Source: Pelodictyon luteolum (lineage in GTDB: Bacteria; Bacteroidota; Chlorobiia; Chlorobiales; Chlorobiaceae). Taken from it: DNA of 64,000 nucleotides. This document shows positions 19,371-28,175 of this stretch, one piece after another; positions within the stretch are counted from its first letter, which is position 1, and every line of letters begins with the position of its first letter. The translations under genes were made by a program, and so were the position numbers. The notes under the pieces were generated by a model that searched no databases, had not been told where the DNA came from, and was given only the letters and a program-made list of their open reading frames with translations. The DNA lies in contig NZ_LVWG01000021.1 in the NCBI RefSeq assembly GCF_001622165.1, positions 79,366 to 143,365 on the forward strand, read 5' to 3'.

Positions 19371-21074
19371 TTAATAAGTTCTTTCCTGGAGTTCATAACG
19401 GCCCATCGTCACCGGCTTTTCGCCGAGTTCCAGCTTGCCGTCGACAAGGGTCGCCATCGTATGCTTGTGCCACTTTCCGTCGTCCCTCGTCGGGAAATCG
19501 GTGCGGGTGTGTGAACCGCGGCTCTCTTCACGGGCATACGCGCCTGCGGCGACGGTTTCGGAGAGGTCGAGCATGTTACGGAGCTCAAGGACCTGGAGCA
19601 GATTGGTGTTGAACACGTCGCTCGAGTCGAACACCCGGACCTTCTTGAAGCGTTCCCGCAGGGCGGCGATCTCCTCGATCCCCTTCCGGAGCAGCGAGGC
19701 CTCGCGGTAGATGCCGACATTGGTGCCGAGAGTATGGCCAAGCTCTTCACGGAGTGCGCCGTAGCGCTCATAGTGACCCGAGGGCTGCATGTAGCTGCGG
19801 ATCTCTTCGGCATGCTCCTTCAGTTCAGCGTCGGTAATATTGCCGGGTTCGAAGCTGCGGGCCTCCTCAGCTGCCGTATGGCCCGCGATGCGACCGAAGA
19901 CGAGGATGTCGAGCAGGGAGTTACCGCCGAGGCGGTTGGCCCCATGGACGGAAACGCAGGCACATTCGCCGGCGGCATAGACTCCCTCCATCACGGTGCG
20001 GCCCTGGTTGTCAGTATCAATGCCTCCCATGGAGTAGTGGGCCGTCGGGCGGACGGGAATCGGCTCCTCGATCGGATCGACGCCTTCGAAGTACATAGAC
20101 ATCTCACGGATCTGGGGAAGGCGCTGGCGGATGAGGTCGGCACCAAGATGGGTGAGATCGAGGTGGACGTATTTGCCTGCAGGGCTGTCGAAACCGCGGC
20201 CCTGGAGAATTTCGGTTTCGATGGAACGGGAGACGAGGTCACGCGGTCCGAGTTCCATCTTTTCAGGTGCGTAGCGCGACATGAAACGCTCGCCGAGGCT
20301 GTTGACAAGGTAACCGCCCTCGCCACGAGCACCCTCTGTAACAAGCAGACCGCTCTTGCGCAGGCCGGTCGGGTGGAACTGGACAAACTCCATATCTTTC
20401 AGCGGAATGCCTGCGCGGTAGGCGATGGCCTGACCGTCGCCGGAGTTGCCGAGCGCGTTGCTCGAACGGTTCCAGTACATCTTGGCATAGCCGCCGGTGG
20501 CAAAGATCACGGTCCGGGCGGTGAACGCCTCGATCTTGCCGGTCTTGATGTCCATGGCGATGAGCCCCTTGGAGCGACTGCCCTTTACGGAAAGGTTGAG
20601 TGCAAGGTACTCGTTGAAGAATACCACACCTTTCTTCAGACACTGTTCGTAGAGGGTCTGGAGGATGGTGTGCCCCGTCTTGTCGGCGCAGTAACAGCAT
20701 CGGGGACGGCCTGCACCGCCGAAGGGGCGCTGAGCGATGGTCTTGTCGTCAAGGCGCGACCACGGGGTACCCATGTTGTCGAGTTCGCGGATGATTTTCG
20801 GAGCCTCGGTGCAGAGCACTTCGGCGGCATCCTGATCGGCGAGGTAGTCGCTACCCTTGATGGTGTCGAAAATATGCAGTTCGACCGAGTCGTCCTTGGC
20901 CGTGTTTGCGAGCGCGGCGTTGGCGCCGCCCTGGGCGGCAGACGTGTGGGAGCGGTTGGGATAGACCTTCGAGAGCACTGCGATGTTCAGCGACGGATTC
21001 GTCTTCATCGCTTCCATGGCGGCGTAGAGCCCGGCGCCCCCCCCTCCGACGATAATGATATCAAATGGTTTCAT
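19371..21074 (-). CDS. sdhA: Succinate dehydrogenase/fumarate reductase flavoprotein subunit
   Basis: A protein of 567 residues with the N-terminal FAD site DIIIVGGGGAGLYAAMEA, the NRSHTSAAQGGANAAL segment around the covalent-FAD His, HPTGLRKSGLLVTEGARGEGG with the active-site Arg region, and GANRLGGNSLLDILVFG. It carries the dicarboxylate active site. I chose the ATG at 21074 (MKPFDIIIVGG); the longer frame adds 18 unlike residues. It is first in an sdhA-sdhB-sdhE operon. Confidence 0.95.
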   Translation of the reverse strand: MKPFDIIIVGGGGAGLYAAMEAMKTNPSLNIAVLSKVYPNRSHTSAAQGGANAALANTAKDDSVELHIFDTIKGSDYLADQDAAEVLCTEAPKIIRELDNMGTPWSRLDDKTIAQRPFGGAGRPRCCYCADKTGHTILQTLYEQCLKKGVVFFNEYLALNLSVKGSRSKGLIAMDIKTGKIEAFTARTVIFATGGYAKMYWNRSSNALGNSGDGQAIAYRAGIPLKDMEFVQFHPTGLRKSGLLVTEGARGEGGYLVNSLGERFMSRYAPEKMELGPRDLVSRSIETEILQGRGFDSPAGKYVHLDLTHLGADLIRQRLPQIREMSMYFEGVDPIEEPIPVRPTAHYSMGGIDTDNQGRTVMEGVYAAGECACVSVHGANRLGGNSLLDILVFGRIAGHTAAEEARSFEPGNITDAELKEHAEEIRSYMQPSGHYERYGALREELGHTLGTNVGIYREASLLRKGIEEIAALRERFKKVRVFDSSDVFNTNLLQVLELRNMLDLSETVAAGAYAREESRGSHTRTDFPTRDDGKWHKHTMATLVDGKLELGEKPVTMGRYELQERTY

Positions 21075-21209
21075 TCGCTCAAGTCTTATGTATGGCCTCT
21101 TTTGGCAGGCGCACGGATTAAATGGCAAGGCACAGCAGTGGCGGAGCCCCGCATTCTGGATAGTCTCTTTCTCGGAATCTCTCAGGAAAGGCCGCTGGGG
21201 ACCGTCACC

Positions 21210-21665
21210 TTACAGGGCGACATGGTCGTCGTGAGCCGGCAGCTCCTCGACGGCATGGAGGACATCGGTCATATTGAGTACGCCTACCACCGCGTTGCCG
21301 TCCATCACCGTCAGGCGGCGGACATTGGTGCGCTTCATCATGCGGAGCGCATACTTGATGCGGAGGCTCGGGTTGACGCTGATGACCGGCTTGCTCATTA
21401 TCTGGAAGACAGGGGTATTCCAGGGATCACGATGCACATCTTCGCCGGGATCGATAACCTTGCCGAGAATGTCTTTTTCCGTGATGACGCCGTAGCAGTC
21501 GTCTTCATTGCGCGGCTCTACGATAAGACCGCTCTCGCCGCTTTTTTTCATGATCTGCAGGGCCTCTGCAACCGTGCAGCTTCCCTTGATCATTGCGAAA
21601 TCCTTCTGCATGAGGGCCGATACCGGCAGCGTCCGTAATGTAATAAGCTGGTCCATAGTCGACAT
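21210..21665 (-). CDS. CBS-domain-pair protein
   Basis: A protein of 151 residues made of two CBS motifs (about residues 15-75 and 85-145), each with the typical beta-strand end, [12 protein letters not shown] and [12 protein letters not shown]. Stand-alone CBS pairs bind adenosine nucleotides and act as energy sensors; no effector domain is present. It precedes the sdh operon by 136 bases on the same strand and may be transcribed with it. The target is unknown. Confidence 0.85.
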   Translation of the reverse strand: MSTMDQLITLRTLPVSALMQKDFAMIKGSCTVAEALQIMKKSGESGLIVEPRNEDDCYGVITEKDILGKVIDPGEDVHRDPWNTPVFQIMSKPVISVNPSLRIKYALRMMKRTNVRRLTVMDGNAVVGVLNMTDVLHAVEELPAHDDHVAL

Positions 21666-21859
21666 CTGGTTACTTTAGAATGGATAAAACACCGGACGGG
21701 CCGGAGAATGTGCTGCCCGCTCTCTCGATCATACTGCATGAGAAACTGCACCGGGGCGCAGAGGGCCTGCTACCCGAAGGGAAAAAACTGAGCCTATAAT
21801 GTAAGCAATACGGGCTGATTCACAAAATCGCTCAGAAAATCGCCACCAGAGGCCCGGAG

Positions 21860-22507
21860 TCAGGCGATGCCGTGAGCCTTTTTATAAGCCGCCCAGTTCC
21901 TCTTTAGATCAATAAACAGGGCAACATCCGCTCGCATAAGGAAGGGATTCGTCATCCTCTCGGTGCCAATGTCAGACACAGGCCGGAGGCCGTAGTCATG
22001 ACCCGGCCAGACCGTTGTTTCGGGCGGGAGCGTCAGGATTTTATGGTGCAGGGAGTCGTACTCGTTCCGGGCCTCGTCATCAGTGCCGGTACCACCGACT
22101 TTTCCGACAAAAAGCGTGTCGCCTGTGAAGAGCGCGCCTTCGGAATAGAGGCAGATGGAGTCGGGAGTGTGGCCCGGCGTATGGATGACGGCCAGGTCTA
22201 GCGAGCCGAGAGGGAAATGTGCGCCATCAAGCACCTTGATGCCGGTAAGAGGGCAGGTGCAACCATAGAGAAGAGGCTCCAGACCCGTAAGCCTCCGGGC
22301 TTGATCGTTGCCGCAGGTATGGTCCTGATGGCCGTGAGTCGAGAAGATGTAGCGGACGCTGTAGCCGCGCTCAGTGGCGGCATGGACAATGGGCTGGGGA
22401 CTGTAGGAGGGGTCGACGATGAAAGCCAGACGGCTCTCTGCATCGGCGGCGAGGTAACCGAAGTTCCTGTCGCCGCCGGTGCGGAACTGCTCGACCAGCA
22501 ATGTCAT
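21860..22507 (-). CDS. MBL-fold hydrolase, glyoxalase II / persulfide dioxygenase-like
   Basis: A protein of 215 residues with the metallo-beta-lactamase metal set: THGHQDH, then HTPGHT, FTGDTLF and VWPGHDYG. The C-terminal DYGLRPVSDIGTERMTNPFL stretch resembles the glyoxalase II/ETHE1 branch. The substrate could be a thioester or glutathione persulfide; sequence alone does not decide. It is the last gene of the CsoR-like/TolC/RND operon, 7 bases after the PII-like gene. A link with a CstR-like sensor makes sulfur-species detoxification plausible, which is inference. Confidence 0.82.
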   Translation of the reverse strand: MTLLVEQFRTGGDRNFGYLAADAESRLAFIVDPSYSPQPIVHAATERGYSVRYIFSTHGHQDHTCGNDQARRLTGLEPLLYGCTCPLTGIKVLDGAHFPLGSLDLAVIHTPGHTPDSICLYSEGALFTGDTLFVGKVGGTGTDDEARNEYDSLHHKILTLPPETTVWPGHDYGLRPVSDIGTERMTNPFLMRADVALFIDLKRNWAAYKKAHGIA

Positions 22508-22514
22508 CGCCCTG

Positions 22515-22823
22515 TTATAAGAACTTTTCGACGTTCATGAGAAACGCGCGTGCAGGAAAGTCCTTGTCGACTGCGATGGGGTTGCGCTCAAGCGCCTCCA
22601 TGATCTCATCAGCCTTCGATGAGTCAAGGATGGCGAAGCAGAGCGAGGAATATGTGCCGAGGCTTTCGTCAGAAGGCCACCAGGACTGGTGCTCCATGTC
22701 AGAACGCTGGCAGTTGCAGCCACGGATGGCAATGTTCGAGAACATATGGACCCGGTGCTCCTTGAACAGCTTGCGGACCTGGGGGCGGGTCTCCTCATGC
22801 CCCATGATTGCGAGAAATTTCAT
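22515..22823 (-). CDS. Small PII-like (ferredoxin-fold) protein of the efflux operon
   Basis: A protein of 102 residues with an alternating beta-alpha pattern and a CxC motif (RGCNCQ, about residue 35). It resembles the small PII-superfamily proteins often encoded beside RND pumps, but I do not recognise a named family with certainty. It begins 20 bases after the RND stop and ends 7 bases before the MBL gene, so it is part of that operon. The CxC could bind a metal or respond to redox. Function unknown. Confidence 0.7.
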   Translation of the reverse strand: MKFLAIMGHEETRPQVRKLFKEHRVHMFSNIAIRGCNCQRSDMEHQSWWPSDESLGTYSSLCFAILDSSKADEIMEALERNPIAVDKDFPARAFLMNVEKFL

Positions 22824-22843
22824 AATGGTGTCCCTGGTTGGGG

Positions 22844-25800
22844 TTATGCGTTTTTCTTTTCAGCCATGTAGTATACCAGCGGCACGACGACAAGAGTCAG
22901 GATGGTCGAGAGCACGCCGCCCCAGATCATCGAAATGGCCAGGCCCTGGAAGATCGGGTCGAACAGCATGACGATGGAACCAATGACCACCGCACCGGAG
23001 GTGAGGATGATCGGACGGGTACGGACCGCGGCAGACTCGATGATGGCCTGCTTGAGCCCCTCGCCCTCGTCGCGGCGAATCTGGATGAAGTCGATGAGCA
23101 GCACCGAGTTGCGGACCATGATACCTGCAAGCGCAATCATGCCGATCATGCTTGTTGCCGTAAAGAACGCCCCGTGAATCCAGTGGCCGGGAATGATGCC
23201 AACAAGGCTCAGCGGAATGGCAATCATCATGATGAGCGGCGTCTTGAACGACTGGAACCAGCCGACAATAAGCAGATAGATGATGACGAGCACGACAGCA
23301 AACGCCGTACCGAGATCGCGGAACACCTCGAAGGTGATCTGCCACTCGCCGTCCCACTTCATGGCCGTCTTGGCCTCGCTCTCAGGAAGAGAGGTGTAGA
23401 GCGGAGAAACGCTGTGTCCGTCAGGCAGCTTCAGGGCGGCAATCTTTTTGTCCATCTCCAGCATTGCGTAAACAGGGCTTTCGGTCACGCCGGCGACGTC
23501 AGCCGTAACGTAAACCACATCGTGCAGGTCCTTGCGGTAGATACTCTTGTCCTGCACGCTCTTCTCCACCTTCACCAGTTCCGACAGCGGAATCATCTCG
23601 CCGGCACGAAGGCGGCTCGTCATCGAGCCCATACCCTGAGACTGGACAAAGATGTTGGAGAGGTCGCCAAGTGAGGTGCGGTCTGCCTTCGGCAGGCGCA
23701 CGTGGATGACCACCTGCTCGAGGTCCGGCTGGCCATGTAGCGCACCGATGTCCATGCCGGCAACCGACATGCGGAGCGTCTGGGCGATCTGCTGGACAGA
23801 GACGCCCCGGAAGGCAGCCTTTTTCTTATCAACAACAAGGTCGTATACCTCCTGGTCGTCCTCGACAAGCCAGTCGACATCGACCACGCCGGGAGTCTCA
23901 AGGAAAATCTGCTTTACCTTCCCGGCAAGTTCAATGCGGTCCTTCTCTGTCGGGCCGTAGATTTCAGCAACGAGGGTGGAGAGGACCGGAGGACCGGGAG
24001 GAATCTCGACGATCTTGGCATTTGCACCGTATTTCCTGCCGATCTCCTGCACGCCCGCACGGACACGCTTGGCGATGTCGTGGCTCTGGTCGCTGCGCTG
24101 AGCCTTGTCAACGAGATTGACCTGCACATCGGCCATGTTGTCGGCCTGGCGGAGGTAGTAATGGCGCACGAGGCCATTGAAGTTGATCGGCGCGTTGGTG
24201 CCTACGTAGTACTGGCAGCTTTCGACCTCGGGGACCGTACGGAGGTAGCCTGAGATTTCCTGGGCAACCCGTCCGGTTTCTTCAAGAGCGGTGCCTTCCG
24301 GCATATCGATGATGACCTGGAACTCGTTCTTGTTGTCGAACGGCAGCATCTTCATCTCGACAGCCTTAAGGGGCACAAGGGCTATGGCGCCAAGCAGCAT
24401 CAGTCCGACCACACCGAAGGCCATCCAGCGCTTCAGGCTGCTGTCGATAAGCGGAGAGAGCACTGAGTTGAACACACGGTAGTATGAGGTCTTCTGGATG
24501 TCGTACTCATCATGTCCGCCTTCCTCGGTCTTCAACAGGCGGTAGGAGAGCCACGGGGTGGCGATGAGGGCGACAAGCAGCGAGAAGATCATGGCGAGCG
24601 ATGCGCCGATGGGCATCGGGCTCATGTAAGGGCCCATGAGGCCGGAAACGAACACCATCGGGAGCACTGCGGCGATGACGGTGAAGGTCGCCAGAATGGT
24701 CGGGTTACCGACCTCGCTGACCGCGGTGATTGCGGCCTGGAGTTTCGGCTGCCGCTTCATGGCAAAGTGCCGGTGGATGTTCTCAGCGATGATGATGGAG
24801 TCATCAACCACGATGCCGGTAACGAATATCAGCGCAAAGAGCGTCACCCGGTTCAGCGAGTAGTCAAAGAGGAAGTATACAAGCAACGTCAGCGCGAAGG
24901 TGATCGGCACCGACATGAAGTTGACGAGCGCACCTCTCCAGCCGAGGAAGAAGCCGACGACGATCGTCACGGCGACAACGGCGATACTGAGGTGCTCGAG
25001 AAGGGTGAAAACCTTTTCGGTTGCGGTTTCACCGTAGTTGCGGGTCTCAGTGACGGTGATGCCGTGGGGAACAACCTTCTGCTCCTCAAGCTGATTGACC
25101 TTGGCGATCACCTTGCCGGCCAGCACGCTGGCATCGGTGCCCTTGCGTTTGGCGACGGTGAGGGTTACGGCAGGAAACTCGCCATCCGGCATGCCGGCCG
25201 GAGCAGCTGCTCCCCAGGTGAGGAAGTTGTAGTTGTTCACTTCTTCAGGACCGTCGCTGATGGTGGCAACATCACGGACGTAGACGGGCGAGCCGCCGTA
25301 AACGCCGACAACGACACTGCCCACATCCTCTGCACTCTCCAGGAACTTGCCGGTGCGGACGATGACCTCGCGGTTCATCGAGGTGAAGTCGCCAGAAGTG
25401 ATCTGGCTGTTGGCCGACTGGATCTGCTGCATGATCTGCGGCGCGCTGACATTGTAGCGCTGCAGTTTGCTCTTGTCAAGCAGGATGCGGACCTGGCGCT
25501 TCAGACCGCCCTTGATCTCGACATCACCGATATCGGGGATCTTCTTCAGTTCGTCAGCCACATCAATGGCGGCCTGACGGAGCCGGTAGGGATCGGTCTT
25601 GCCGCCCCAGAAGGTGAGGTTCAGTACGGGAACGTCATCGATGGCGACCTTCTTCATGAGCGGCATCTGGACACCTGCAGGCATCTTGTCCATGTTCTTC
25701 ATGAGTGTGCCCCAGAGCTTGACCATGCTCTCCTCAGTGCTTGCGCCCACATCGTAGCGGACGGTCACAAGAGCGAAATCGGGCATGGAGGTCGAGTAGA

Positions 25801-26053
25801 CGTAATCAACGCCCTGGATTTCGGTGAGTGAGCGCTCGAACGGCTTTGCAACACGCTCCGCAACCTCGGAAGGCGCTGCTCCGGGATAGGGAATGTAGAT
25901 GTCGACCATCGGCACGACAATCTGCGGCTCTTCCTCCCTTGGGGTCATGAATGTCGCAATGACACCGACCAGGAGCGCCGCAACCATCAGGAGGGGCGTA
26001 ATCTTCGAATTGATAAACTGCTTGGCGAGTTTACCGGCAATACCTTCATTCAT
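22844..26053 (-). CDS. RND-family efflux pump, inner-membrane subunit
   Basis: A protein of 1069 residues with the AcrB/CusA architecture: N-terminal helix (KITPLLMVAALLVGVIATF), two large periplasmic loops with repeated porter domains, and two six-helix bundles. The TM4 region has GIVVDDSIIIAENI, the proton-relay Asp-Asp pair of drug-type pumps. It exports substrates by proton antiport. Its ATG overlaps the adaptor stop (ATGA), so translation is coupled. Substrate is unknown; it lacks an obvious Met-rich CusA pattern. All partner genes stand in the same operon, but the adaptor is far too short. Confidence 0.93.
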   Translation of the reverse strand: MNEGIAGKLAKQFINSKITPLLMVAALLVGVIATFMTPREEEPQIVVPMVDIYIPYPGAAPSEVAERVAKPFERSLTEIQGVDYVYSTSMPDFALVTVRYDVGASTEESMVKLWGTLMKNMDKMPAGVQMPLMKKVAIDDVPVLNLTFWGGKTDPYRLRQAAIDVADELKKIPDIGDVEIKGGLKRQVRILLDKSKLQRYNVSAPQIMQQIQSANSQITSGDFTSMNREVIVRTGKFLESAEDVGSVVVGVYGGSPVYVRDVATISDGPEEVNNYNFLTWGAAAPAGMPDGEFPAVTLTVAKRKGTDASVLAGKVIAKVNQLEEQKVVPHGITVTETRNYGETATEKVFTLLEHLSIAVVAVTIVVGFFLGWRGALVNFMSVPITFALTLLVYFLFDYSLNRVTLFALIFVTGIVVDDSIIIAENIHRHFAMKRQPKLQAAITAVSEVGNPTILATFTVIAAVLPMVFVSGLMGPYMSPMPIGASLAMIFSLLVALIATPWLSYRLLKTEEGGHDEYDIQKTSYYRVFNSVLSPLIDSSLKRWMAFGVVGLMLLGAIALVPLKAVEMKMLPFDNKNEFQVIIDMPEGTALEETGRVAQEISGYLRTVPEVESCQYYVGTNAPINFNGLVRHYYLRQADNMADVQVNLVDKAQRSDQSHDIAKRVRAGVQEIGRKYGANAKIVEIPPGPPVLSTLVAEIYGPTEKDRIELAGKVKQIFLETPGVVDVDWLVEDDQEVYDLVVDKKKAAFRGVSVQQIAQTLRMSVAGMDIGALHGQPDLEQVVIHVRLPKADRTSLGDLSNIFVQSQGMGSMTSRLRAGEMIPLSELVKVEKSVQDKSIYRKDLHDVVYVTADVAGVTESPVYAMLEMDKKIAALKLPDGHSVSPLYTSLPESEAKTAMKWDGEWQITFEVFRDLGTAFAVVLVIIYLLIVGWFQSFKTPLIMMIAIPLSLVGIIPGHWIHGAFFTATSMIGMIALAGIMVRNSVLLIDFIQIRRDEGEGLKQAIIESAAVRTRPIILTSGAVVIGSIVMLFDPIFQGLAISMIWGGVLSTILTLVVVPLVYYMAEKKNA

Positions 26054-26463
26054 TTGGACTGAACCTCCTCTGTCACAGACTGACTCTTTGTTACTGTAAT
26101 TCCTTCACGAAGTGCCGGATCATAGGACCCGACGACAAGTTCTCCCGCATCGAGGCCGGCGAGCACGACAAGATTCCCGGCAACGGCATGGCCGGTGCTG
26201 ATCCAGCGAACTGCTATGCGGCCATCGTCTCCAACAACAAGCACTCCCTGCAAGGCGCCTTCCCGGAACACCGCCGTAGCGGGAACGAGCAGCTGACTTC
26301 CATTGCCGGAGCCCTGCACGGCCTCCACCGGCAGAATATTCTGGACAGCGACCGTCTCAGCGGCAGCAGGCTGCTGGGGAGAGGGCGCCTCATGGCCGCC
26401 ACACCCAGCAAAGAGCAGGGCAGTGAAGGCCGCAAAGACAATATTTTGTTTTTTCAGTGCCAT
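26050..26463 (-). CDS. Very short membrane-fusion-like lipoprotein (RND adaptor remnant or minimal form)
   Basis: A protein of 137 residues. It has a lipoprotein signal (hydrophobic stretch then LFAGC) and only the beta-barrel/membrane-proximal part of a periplasmic adaptor: LLVPATAVFREG, GVLVVGDDGRIAVRWISTG and LDAGELVVGSYDPALREGITV. Normal adaptors have 350-400 residues with a lipoyl domain and alpha hairpin, which are missing. The frame is open and coupled to both neighbours, so it is not visibly a pseudogene. ATG at 26463 was chosen over an in-frame TTG three codons upstream. Confidence 0.75.
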   Translation of the reverse strand: MALKKQNIVFAAFTALLFAGCGGHEAPSPQQPAAAETVAVQNILPVEAVQGSGNGSQLLVPATAVFREGALQGVLVVGDDGRIAVRWISTGHAVAGNLVVLAGLDAGELVVGSYDPALREGITVTKSQSVTEEVQSK

Positions 26464-26502
26464 ATGCTTCAATGATTTACCGTGCAGTTGCAGAGAGCTG
26501 AG

Positions 26503-27822
26503 TTATTTCGCCCCGTAATAGGCCAGTTCGCTTTTGGCGACCGCGTAGTCGTATTTCGCCTGGTTCAGCCTCATCTTGGCGTAGGTATATGCACCCTCCC
26601 GCATGAGGAGCTCAAAGGTCATCGCCTTGCCTGTACGGTACTGCTCGCCGATATAGTCGAGACTTACCTTCGCCTCCTCAAGCGACTGGCCAGCGACCGC
26701 GATCCGCTCCTTGGCGGTCTTCATCGAGCGGAGGGCCTTGGCCACCTCGGCAGCACTGTTGCTCTTGGCCGCCTCATAACTATAACGAGCCTCACGCTCA
26801 CGGGCCTTGGCCTCCTGCACCTTGCCGGAAATTGCCATGCCGTCGAAGATCTGCCACTGCATGTTCAGGCCAACCATCCAGCTTGAGCCATCCTTGTCGA
26901 AGTCGGCGGTATGGTGGTCAGCGCGGGCAAATGCATTAAGGCGGGGAAGGCCTGCGGCACTGGCCATCTCGCCCTGCTCTTCAGCAAGCTGACGGTAGGT
27001 CTCCATAGCCATGAGGTCGGAACGGGTAGAAGAGGCCGCGACAGAAGGAAGCGCTGCGTCCACTGAAAAGGTGCCGGTAGGCTCGATATTGACATCAGCC
27101 TCAAGGTTGAGCAGGACACGAAGGGCGTCTTTGGCCTCCTTCACGCCGTCCTGAAGCATCATCTTCTGCTCACGAAGCTCAGCCAGGCGAACATCGGTGG
27201 AAAGCTTGTCGGACTTCGGAAGCATGCCGGAATTGTAAGCCCTGCCGGCCTCGGTGCTGTGGCGCTGCATGGTGGCAATCGACTGGTCGATAGCGGTGAT
27301 GTTGCGGAGGGCAAGCATCATGCCGTAATAGGCCTTGCTGACATAGAGATCAATGGTCTCTTCAGTACGCGCGGTCATGTACTGCTCGGCGACCTTGGCC
27401 TTCCTAGCCATGCCGCGACCGATTGCGCCATCACGGTTGTAGATCGGCTGCATGAGCTGCAGCGATGTGTTGAAGTCGCTGATGGGATCGGGGTTGTTCA
27501 ATGCTTCGACCCCGAAATCAACGGCTGGGTTGGCGATATTCTGCTGTAGCTTACCAACCAGCACCGCGCCCGCATCGTTGGTGCGGAAATAGGTTTCGGA
27601 GAGGGTCACGGAGGGAAGGTAGGACTTGCGGCTCTGCACGATCCGCCCTTCGGCCTGATCCACGCGGCTGCGGGCAGCCTTGATGGTGGAGTTTTTCTCG
27701 CGGGCCATCGTGATGGCCTCCTTGAGGGAGAGTTTCAGCGTCTTTGCCGCAGCCTCCGCCCCGGAAGGGGTTGAAAGGGATGCCGCAACCAGAAAAGCGG
27801 CGAGCGCCTTGGATACCTTCAT
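26503..27822 (-). CDS. TolC-family outer membrane efflux protein
   Basis: A protein of 439 residues with a signal peptide (cleavage near SGAEAAA) and the TolC fold: two internally similar alpha-hairpin halves, with LSLKEAITMAREKNSTIKAARSRVDQAEGRI at the start of the first and QEAKAREREARYSYEAAKSNSAAEVAKALRSM-type helices in the second. It would form the trimeric outer-membrane channel for the RND pump encoded next. It begins 6 bases after the CsoR-like regulator stop, so the regulator is co-transcribed. Confidence 0.92.
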   Translation of the reverse strand: MKVSKALAAFLVAASLSTPSGAEAAAKTLKLSLKEAITMAREKNSTIKAARSRVDQAEGRIVQSRKSYLPSVTLSETYFRTNDAGAVLVGKLQQNIANPAVDFGVEALNNPDPISDFNTSLQLMQPIYNRDGAIGRGMARKAKVAEQYMTARTEETIDLYVSKAYYGMMLALRNITAIDQSIATMQRHSTEAGRAYNSGMLPKSDKLSTDVRLAELREQKMMLQDGVKEAKDALRVLLNLEADVNIEPTGTFSVDAALPSVAASSTRSDLMAMETYRQLAEEQGEMASAAGLPRLNAFARADHHTADFDKDGSSWMVGLNMQWQIFDGMAISGKVQEAKAREREARYSYEAAKSNSAAEVAKALRSMKTAKERIAVAGQSLEEAKVSLDYIGEQYRTGKAMTFELLMREGAYTYAKMRLNQAKYDYAVAKSELAYYGAK

Positions 27823-27828
27823 CGTGTA

Positions 27829-28059
27829 TTACTGTTTGGAAATCAGTTTAAGAATCTTTTCAACATTTTTCGAATCGTCCTGGCTCATGCACTCTTTGAG
27901 ACTCCTGTCGAGAACCAGCGAATAGGTCTTTTCAAGAGCGGCTTTAGCCGCCTGGAACTGGACTATGACCTTTTCACAGTTATCACTGTTCTCCACCATC
28001 CTTATCAGCCCTTGTATCTGGCCGTTAACTTTTTTCAACCTCAAAATCACATCATCCAT
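27829..28059 (-). CDS. CsoR/FrmR-family repressor, CstR-like (Cys-Ser-Cys)
   Basis: A protein of 76 residues of the all-helical CsoR/RcnR family (RLKKVNGQIQGLIRMVENSDNC). Two Cys lie 29 residues apart as in CsoR, but the position of the Cu(I)-binding His (four before the second Cys) is Ser. This matches the CstR subgroup, which lacks the His and senses persulfides rather than copper. The start at 28059 gives near-CstR length and leaves the palindrome at 28106-28122 upstream; alternative ATGs at 28104, 28110 and 28125 would overlap the palindrome. First gene of the TolC-RND operon. The sensed ligand is inferred. Confidence 0.8.
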   Translation of the reverse strand: MDDVILRLKKVNGQIQGLIRMVENSDNCEKVIVQFQAAKAALEKTYSLVLDRSLKECMSQDDSKNVEKILKLISKQ

Positions 28060-28105
28060 ATCTTTATCATCAAGTTGCAGGACTTGCCGACAGCACAGAA
28101 ACATA

Positions 28106-28122
28106 CCCATACCCCGTATGGG
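28106..28122. promoter_or_regulatory. Candidate operator of the CsoR/CstR-like repressor
   Basis: A perfect 7-base palindrome CCCATAC-CCC-GTATGGG, about 47 bases upstream of the chosen start. GC-core, AT-flanked palindromes of this form are bound by CsoR-family tetramers, so autoregulation of the whole efflux operon is likely. Binding has not been shown. Confidence 0.6.
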
Positions 28123-28175
28123 CATGGAATCTATAAAAAATTTTTTCAAAAAAAACAGGAGCTCGCGCTCTCTGC

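Noticed and set aside
28106..28122. Palindrome as a transcription terminator of the alpha/beta hydrolase
   Set aside because: Arms are only 7 bases with a 3-base gap and no T run follows on the minus strand; an operator fits better.
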